From: an uncultured Oscillospiraceae bacterium
GTDB lineage: Bacteria > Bacillota > Clostridia > Oscillospirales > Oscillospiraceae
Assembly: GCA_910583885.1 (NCBI GenBank)
Contig: CAJUAC010000042.1
Coordinates: 1-8,841 of the forward strand
Direction of reading: 5' to 3'
DNA: 8,841 nt
Below the pieces are notes generated by a model. That model was not told the origin of the DNA. It saw only the letters and a list, made by a program, of their open reading frames with translations, and did no database searches. Position 1 is the first letter of the stretch. Each line of letters begins with the position of its first letter. This document shows, piece after piece, positions 4,426 through 8,841 of the stretch. Position numbers and translations under genes: made by a program.

Positions 4426-7400
4426 TTACTTCATCATTGCGTCAAAACGCATCAGGATCGTGGCGATTTCCGCCCGGGTAGCTGTACCCTGGGGCATGAG
4501 CTGCCCCTCCGCCCCCTGAAGGATCCCTGTGCCGACCGCCCAAGACAGGGCCTTCTCCGCCCAGGAGCTGGCCGCAGACTTGTCAGAGAAGCCCGCCAGG
4601 CTGGCCTGGGTACTGGTGTCCATCCCCAGATACGCCGCCATGCGGTAGAGCATCACAGCCACCTGCTCCCGTGTCACAAGGCCACTGGGGTTAAACTGGC
4701 CGTTGCCGACGCCTGTGACCATACCGCTCTCCGCCGCCCAGGATACCGGGCCGGCAAACCACCGCTCAGCTGTCACATCTGTGAAGCTGCTGGCACTGGT
4801 ACTGGCAGGCTCCCCCGCCAGGCGGTGGAGTACCGTGGCCATCATGGCCCGTGTCATATGGCCATCCGGCTCGAAGCATCCCTCAGCGGTGCCCACCATC
4901 AAGCCGCGCTCAGAGACAAAGCTCACCGCAGGCGCGAACCACCGGCCCTCGGCTACGTCGCTGTACACAGGGCGGGAGACCGGCTTTTCCGGCTCAGGCT
5001 GGCTGGGCTGCTCCGGCTGCTGGGGTTCACTGGGCTGCTGGCTTTCCCCGCTGCTGCCGGTATCGGGCTTGGACGGCTTCTGGGAACCAGGCCGCTGGAT
5101 CACCCCGGGCCAGATGGGCCAGGACGGCGGCTCCGGGCTGGGCTCTGCGGGAAGCTCCGGCAGGCCGACCTCCCCCTGGTAGCCCCTGCGCAGGTTTGTG
5201 TCAAATTGGGTCATGACCTCGTAATGCCTGGCGTTATCCATCACCACCAGCACATCGCCGTCCACACCGGCGCTGTAGTAGGCGATGCCCATGCCAGGCG
5301 CAGCCTCAGCAATGACAGAGCTGCCCACGTCGTCATTCTCTGTCACCATCACCATGGGGGAGACCGCCGCCAGCCACTCCCAGCTGTTGGAGGTGTACAG
5401 GCCATGGTGGTTGGCCTTCACCACATCCGCACGGAGCTGGCTGCCCAGGCGGTCGATCAGGAGCAGCTCCTGGCTGATATACAGGTCGCCGCCGGTCAGG
5501 TAGGAGGAGGCGCCGTAGGTCATCTTCAGTACGATCGATACATTGTTGACAAACTCGTCCTCGGTGTTGCCGGATGTGACCTCATCCAAAGTCGGCCCCA
5601 GCACATCCACCGTCACACCGCCGATCACCCACTGCTGCCCAGCGTGGACATTGCGGTCAATGCTTACGCCCTTACTGGCCATGAAGTCCGCAATGTCGGA
5701 CTCAGTGGTCTTGTTGTCCGGCGCCGGATAGCCGGAATAGTAGTATGTCCCGATCTGTCCGCCCGCGTCATAAATGGCCCGGGCCGCCGCCAGGGCGTTG
5801 CCCGCATGGTCGGTGTGGGGGTGGGTCAGGACAAAGTAGTCCAGATTGGTGAGCGCAAGAGCGCGCATCATGTTCAGGACATTCTCCTCGCTGTTTTTCA
5901 CGCCGGAGTCAATCAGCATCGTCTGGCCGTTGGGGAAGACAATCAGCGTGCAGTCGCCGGTCTTTGCCGCCTTGGTGGACTCGGTCAGATCCGGGGCCAG
6001 GATATACATCTTACCATCCCCGCCCTTGTCCAGCGCGGCACGGACAGCCGCAAAGATCCCCTCCTGGCGGTCTGCTGTGGACGCGCCTGCCTGGAGATAC
6101 CTCGCCAGGACGGCGGCGGCCTGCGCCCGGGTCAGGACGCTGCTGGAGGAGCCGGTAATCCCGGACAGCAGCTCCTCTGCCCAGGCCACTGCGGCGGCCA
6201 GCTCCTCATCCGCAGCCCTGCCCGCCGGTGTATACTGCCCATTATACATGGCTGTGCGCGCCAACACAAGGGAAAGCTCTCCGGCAGTCAGATTTTCCTG
6301 AGAAATCCCTGCTGTGAGGCCGTTGCGCTTGCCCCAGTCAACCGCATTGGCATACATGCCAGGGGTCCCGGCGCGGTGGTACAGGACAGACAGGACCATC
6401 TCTAATGTGGCGGGCGCTTCGCCGTTGAAGCGGCTGCCGGTGAGATAGCCGTCCTCTGCCAGGTAATCCAAGGCCTCTGCGTACCACTCGCTGCCGTTGA
6501 CATCGGAGAAGACTGCGGCAGCGGTGGCCGGGGTGCCGGTGCAGTGCAACGATGCGTTCAGCAGGTTCGCGTTGCCCTTCCCGGAATTGGTCAGGCGGAT
6601 CTGCTCCCACTGGCGCTGGGTGCCGCCGTAGTAGACGTCCTGGATGGCTGTATCATAGTTGAACGCCTTCATATCCACGGCCTCCAGGGTGGCGGGCAGA
6701 TAGATGGTGCGCAGGTTCTTCGTATCGCTGAACGCCTTTGCTGCAAGGATCCGCGTCCCCTCCGGGATCACGATTTCCGTCAGGGCGTAGCAGCCGCTGA
6801 AGGTGTAGGTCCCGATCCGCTCCAGGGAGCGGGGCAGTTCCACTTGCTCCAGGCTCTTGCAGTTTTGGAAAGCGCTGTCACCCAAGGTCGTGACACCAGC
6901 CTCCACGACCACCGCCTTTACCGCGTCCACGCTGTAGCGCCAGGGCACCTTGCTGGTTGAGCGGTAATCTTCCATGGGGCCGTATCCGCTGATGGTCAGG
7001 ACAGCCTCGTCCGCGCTGAGCGACCAGGTGACGTTTTCACCGCAGCTGCCGGAGGCCGCCAGTGTGACGGCTGCGGCCAGGAGCGGGTCGTTCCCCGCCT
7101 TGATACTCGTTTGGAATCCCCTCCATCCATTCTCATCACCCACGTAGTAGACCTCTTTGAGATGGGAGAAATTTTGGAACGCGTTTTCCCCAACCCCGGT
7201 GATACCAGGCCGGATCACCAGAGTGTGTACCCCGTAGGCCTCGTCGGACCAGTCCGCGTTGTCCGGGATGGCGCCGGTGCCGCTGAAGGACAGCACACCA
7301 TTTACAATCGTATAGTCCAGATCGCCCACCGTATCTTTCCCGTAGATATAGTCCCTGTCCGAGCAGTGGATGACTATGTCGTCCCGCTTCAGGACATCCG

Positions 7401-8841
7401 CCTTACCGGAATCGGCCAGGGCTTTGTACTCGCTGACAGTCCCGGTGTACGTGATCTCTGTCAGGTTGGTCTTCTCAAATGCTTTCTTCTCAAAAGTAAC
7501 CAATGTCTTGGGGAGCGTCACCCGCTCCAGCAGGGAGCAGCCATTGAACAGGTTCCCACCCAGGACCTCCACCGGGGCCGGGGACAGATCCAAGCTCACG
7601 AGGGACGTGCAGTTCATGAAGGTTTTCTGCGCAATTTCTGTCAGCGTGGAGGGGACGGTTACACTGCTTAGCTTGGAGGAGTTAATAAACAGGCGGTCCC
7701 CCAGCTTGGTAATCCCCTCGCCGATGACTACGTTTTCCAGCTCCGGCGTGTATGCGACATTCTCGTCCAGCCTGCCGTACCAGGGGGGAACATCGCTGGG
7801 ATAGCCGTAGGTCTCCCCGGTGCCCGTCAGCGTCAAGGTCTTGGTACTGGGGTCGTAGGTCCAGACGACATGATCGCCGACACTGCCGGTATAGGGGTTC
7901 GTTGGGTCAATCGGATCCAGCTTGGGATCTTCCGGTTTTGGATCCTCCGGTTTGGGATCCTCTGGCTTGGGATCCTCCGGCTTGGGATCTTCCGGCTTGG
8001 GATCTTCCGGTCCGGGTGTTTCCGTTCCGGAGTCGCCAAATGCATAGTCCCCATCACTGCATGTCACAGTGAACGCTTCTACCGTGACACCGGTATTTTC
8101 TTTTTCAAACAGCGCCTTGCACTGCTCTGCCGTTCCGGCAAAGGTGACAGTGCCAGATGTCCATAAGCTGTCCGGGCAGCCGGTGAAGGGCCCCTTATCT
8201 TTATTCGCAGTAAAATCCGTCACAGCTGGGAGCGTCAGGGTACTCAGCACTGTGCCGGTGAACACCTGGTCGCCCATCGTGTAAGTTTTGCCTTGGTCAT
8301 TCTGCCAAATAAATGCGGCTAAATTTGTACAATTATAGAAGGAGGTCCTTCCTAGATTTGTAACACTGCTTGGAATTTCGATGGACGCCAGCGACGTACA
8401 ATCACGAAACGTGTTCTCACCAATAGACACAAGCGTGCCGGGCAGCGTTACGCTTTGCAAACCCGCAGTTTTCCGGAGAAGGTTCGCGCCCAATCCGGTT
8501 ACGCCGTTTTCCACGACCAATGTGCTGATCTCACAATTAAGCCCTGGGTAATTGTTTGATTTGTAATCAGCAGTATCGCCTGTCCCGGAGATGGTAACTG
8601 TTTTCGTCCCACTGTCATAGGACCAGGTAACAGAACCATCTCCTGCCGCAGAGATATCCTGATCCACTGCAACGGTGTCCGGCTCTGCGGGTTTATCCTC
8701 GATGCCGGCGGAATCTCCATCAGGCAGTCCATTGCCAACATCTGGCGTGCCATCCGGCTGTACACCCGCGTCCCCGCCGTCCGGCCCGGCAGGCTCACTT
8801 ACCACTGGATCTCCCCCGGATGGTGTGCCATCCTCTGCCGG
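4426..8841 (-). CDS. Giant secreted surface protein: leucine-rich repeats, SLH sets and a ComEC-like metallo-beta-lactamase domain (N-terminus outside window)
   Basis: The frame is open from the right edge to a TAA at 4426; 1471 residues are visible and the start and expected signal peptide lie beyond 8841. A GTG at 8805 is inside the frame and has no ribosome binding site. Counted from the right edge: residues 1-77 are acidic and Pro/Gly/Asp-rich; 78-770 hold four modules, each a W-x-x-D-x-x-T-x-T(V/L)TISGTG strand unit followed by BspA-type leucine-rich repeats (LRR_5); 278-307 are six PEDPK repeats; 778-918 are a degenerate SLH set; about 940-1200 are a metallo-beta-lactamase fold with THPHTDHAGN (His1007, His1009, Asp1011, His1012), GGDL (Asp1119) and NHHG (His1145-His1146); about 1215-1290 are a Pro/Gln/Glu-rich linker; 1292-1471 are three SLH repeats. 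SLH repeats bind pyruvylated cell-wall polymer, so the protein should be fixed outside the cell. The enzyme domain resembles the ComEC C-terminal hydrolase and could be a nuclease or a phosphodiester hydrolase such as a Pce-type phosphorylcholine esterase; substrate unknown. Confidence 0.93.
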   Translation of the reverse strand, partial: PAEDGTPSGGDPVVSEPAGPDGGDAGVQPDGTPDVGNGLPDGDSAGIEDKPAEPDTVAVDQDISAAGDGSVTWSYDSGTKTVTISGTGDTADYKSNNYPGLNCEISTLVVENGVTGLGANLLRKTAGLQSVTLPGTLVSIGENTFRDCTSLASIEIPSSVTNLGRTSFYNCTNLAAFIWQNDQGKTYTMGDQVFTGTVLSTLTLPAVTDFTANKDKGPFTGCPDSLWTSGTVTFAGTAEQCKALFEKENTGVTVEAFTVTCSDGDYAFGDSGTETPGPEDPKPEDPKPEDPKPEDPKPEDPKPEDPKLDPIDPTNPYTGSVGDHVVWTYDPSTKTLTLTGTGETYGYPSDVPPWYGRLDENVAYTPELENVVIGEGITKLGDRLFINSSKLSSVTVPSTLTEIAQKTFMNCTSLVSLDLSPAPVEVLGGNLFNGCSLLERVTLPKTLVTFEKKAFEKTNLTEITYTGTVSEYKALADSGKADVLKRDDIVIHCSDRDYIYGKDTVGDLDYTIVNGVLSFSGTGAIPDNADWSDEAYGVHTLVIRPGITGVGENAFQNFSHLKEVYYVGDENGWRGFQTSIKAGNDPLLAAAVTLAASGSCGENVTWSLSADEAVLTISGYGPMEDYRSTSKVPWRYSVDAVKAVVVEAGVTTLGDSAFQNCKSLEQVELPRSLERIGTYTFSGCYALTEIVIPEGTRILAAKAFSDTKNLRTIYLPATLEAVDMKAFNYDTAIQDVYYGGTQRQWEQIRLTNSGKGNANLLNASLHCTGTPATAAAVFSDVNGSEWYAEALDYLAEDGYLTGSRFNGEAPATLEMVLSVLYHRAGTPGMYANAVDWGKRNGLTAGISQENLTAGELSLVLARTAMYNGQYTPAGRAADEELAAAVAWAEELLSGITGSSSSVLTRAQAAAVLARYLQAGASTADRQEGIFAAVRAALDKGGDGKMYILAPDLTESTKAAKTGDCTLIVFPNGQTMLIDSGVKNSEENVLNMMRALALTNLDYFVLTHPHTDHAGNALAAARAIYDAGGQIGTYYYSGYPAPDNKTTESDIADFMASKGVSIDRNVHAGQQWVIGGVTVDVLGPTLDEVTSGNTEDEFVNNVSIVLKMTYGASSYLTGGDLYISQELLLIDRLGSQLRADVVKANHHGLYTSNSWEWLAAVSPMVMVTENDDVGSSVIAEAAPGMGIAYYSAGVDGDVLVVMDNARHYEVMTQFDTNLRRGYQGEVGLPELPAEPSPEPPSWPIWPGVIQRPGSQKPSKPDTGSSGESQQPSEPQQPEQPSQPEPEKPVSRPVYSDVAEGRWFAPAVSFVSERGLMVGTAEGCFEPDGHMTRAMMATVLHRLAGEPASTSASSFTDVTAERWFAGPVSWAAESGMVTGVGNGQFNPSGLVTREQVAVMLYRMAAYLGMDTSTQASLAGFSDKSAASSWAEKALSWAVGTGILQGAEGQLMPQGTATRAEIATILMRFDAMMK
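4429..4968 (-). other. C-terminal SLH triplet (cell-wall anchor) of the surface protein
   Basis: Three SLH repeats begin YSDVAEGRWF, FTDVTAERWF and FSDKSAASSW. Each ends with a conserved Thr-Arg loop and helix: MTRAMMATVLHRLAG, VTREQVAVMLYRMAA and ATRAEIATILMRFDA. Known SLH trimers bind pyruvylated secondary cell-wall polysaccharide through such loops, so this set should be the working anchor. Confidence 0.93.
5240..6009 (-). other. ComEC-like metallo-beta-lactamase domain of the surface protein
   Basis: Starting near MYILAPDL, the domain shows GDCTLIVFPNGQTMLIDSG, the metal-binding HPHTDH (5823-5806), the NNVSIVLKMTYGASSYLTGGDL segment and VVKANHHGLYTSNSWEWLAAVSP. This is the order and spacing of the ComEC/Rec2-type hydrolase domain (N-x-S-(I/L)VL, L-TGD, HHG). 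All expected metal ligands are present, so activity is likely. In ComEC this domain accompanies DNA uptake; here it stands alone in a cell-wall protein, with no ComEC membrane channel in the visible part. Confidence 0.85.
6087..6510 (-). other. Internal degenerate SLH triplet of the surface protein
   Basis: The segment begins FSDVNGSEWYAEALDYLAEDGYLTG, a typical SLH opening, and continues with two shorter SLH-like units (AVDWGKRNGLTAG and AVAWAEELLSGITG). The binding-loop TRAE-type motif is replaced by ATLE in the first unit and TAGE in the second and survives only as LTRAQ in the third. It precedes the metallo-beta-lactamase domain directly and may serve as a spacer rather than an anchor. 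Confidence 0.75.
7921..8010. repeat. Six tandem 15-bp repeats encoding (PEDPK)6
   Basis: Six adjacent 15-base units, type CTTGGGATCTTCCGG on the plus strand, differ at a few positions; units at 7921, 7981 and 7996 are identical. On the coding strand each gives Pro-Glu-Asp-Pro-Lys. The repeat forms a stiff, charged linker between the first and second leucine-rich modules. Near-identical tandem units of this kind can change copy number by slippage while keeping the frame. Confidence 0.97.

Noticed and set aside
4360..6405. Long open frame of 681 codons on the plus strand
   Set aside because: It lies antisense to the surface-protein gene, whose domains are clear in this very stretch (SLH, HPHTDH, HHG). 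The frame is rich in His, Arg and Gly, has no ribosome binding site and no recognisable domain; it is a by-product of GC-rich codon use.
7921..8010. CRISPR-like array
   Set aside because: The 15-base units are directly adjacent without spacers, in frame, and encode PEDPK inside a coding region.

Overview
The window looks like a chromosomal segment from a GC-rich, spore-forming member of the Bacillota, most likely a gut clostridium of the Oscillospiraceae type. The grounds are three sporulation genes (spoVT, the 3' part of spoVAD, spoVAE), strong AGGAGG-type ribosome binding sites, an ICE-type large serine recombinase, and a clostridial surface protein with BspA-type leucine-rich repeats and SLH domains. 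The genus cannot be fixed from sequence reading alone.

Left part (1-2750). On the minus strand is an essentially complete spoVT, a forespore regulator, preceded by a near-consensus sigma-G promoter. Divergent from it are a small 82-residue protein resembling the DUF6870 family of integrative elements and a 562-residue large serine recombinase. The recombinase has an extended -10 promoter and a hairpin that covers its ribosome binding site. It ends at 2724, and within about 30 bases the sequence becomes the in-frame C-terminal ~39% of SpoVAD, followed by spoVAE and a strong terminator. The 5' part of spoVAD and spoVAC are not present. The simplest reading is that this is the right end of an integrative element inserted inside spoVAD, with its integrase reading outward into the split gene, as in the sigK 'skin' elements. 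Alternatives are an inversion, a deletion or a misassembly. Whether spoVT lies inside the element or marks a rearrangement cannot be decided here.

Right part (3553-8841, all minus strand). A probable YesL/DUF624 membrane protein (3621-4361) lies downstream of a very large secreted surface protein (4426 to beyond the right edge, 1471 residues visible). The surface protein consists of an acidic Pro/Gly-rich segment, four leucine-rich modules with a (PEDPK)6 linker, a degenerate SLH set, a ComEC-like metallo-beta-lactamase domain with intact metal motifs, a Pro/Gln/Glu-rich linker and a C-terminal SLH triplet. The two genes are separated by a hairpin with a UUCG tetraloop.

The most interesting signal is the split spoVAD. 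SpoVAD acts in the forespore, which is the germ line, so the mother-cell excision logic of skin-like elements cannot apply directly. The neighbouring sigma-G-type spoVT adds a possible sporulation link.
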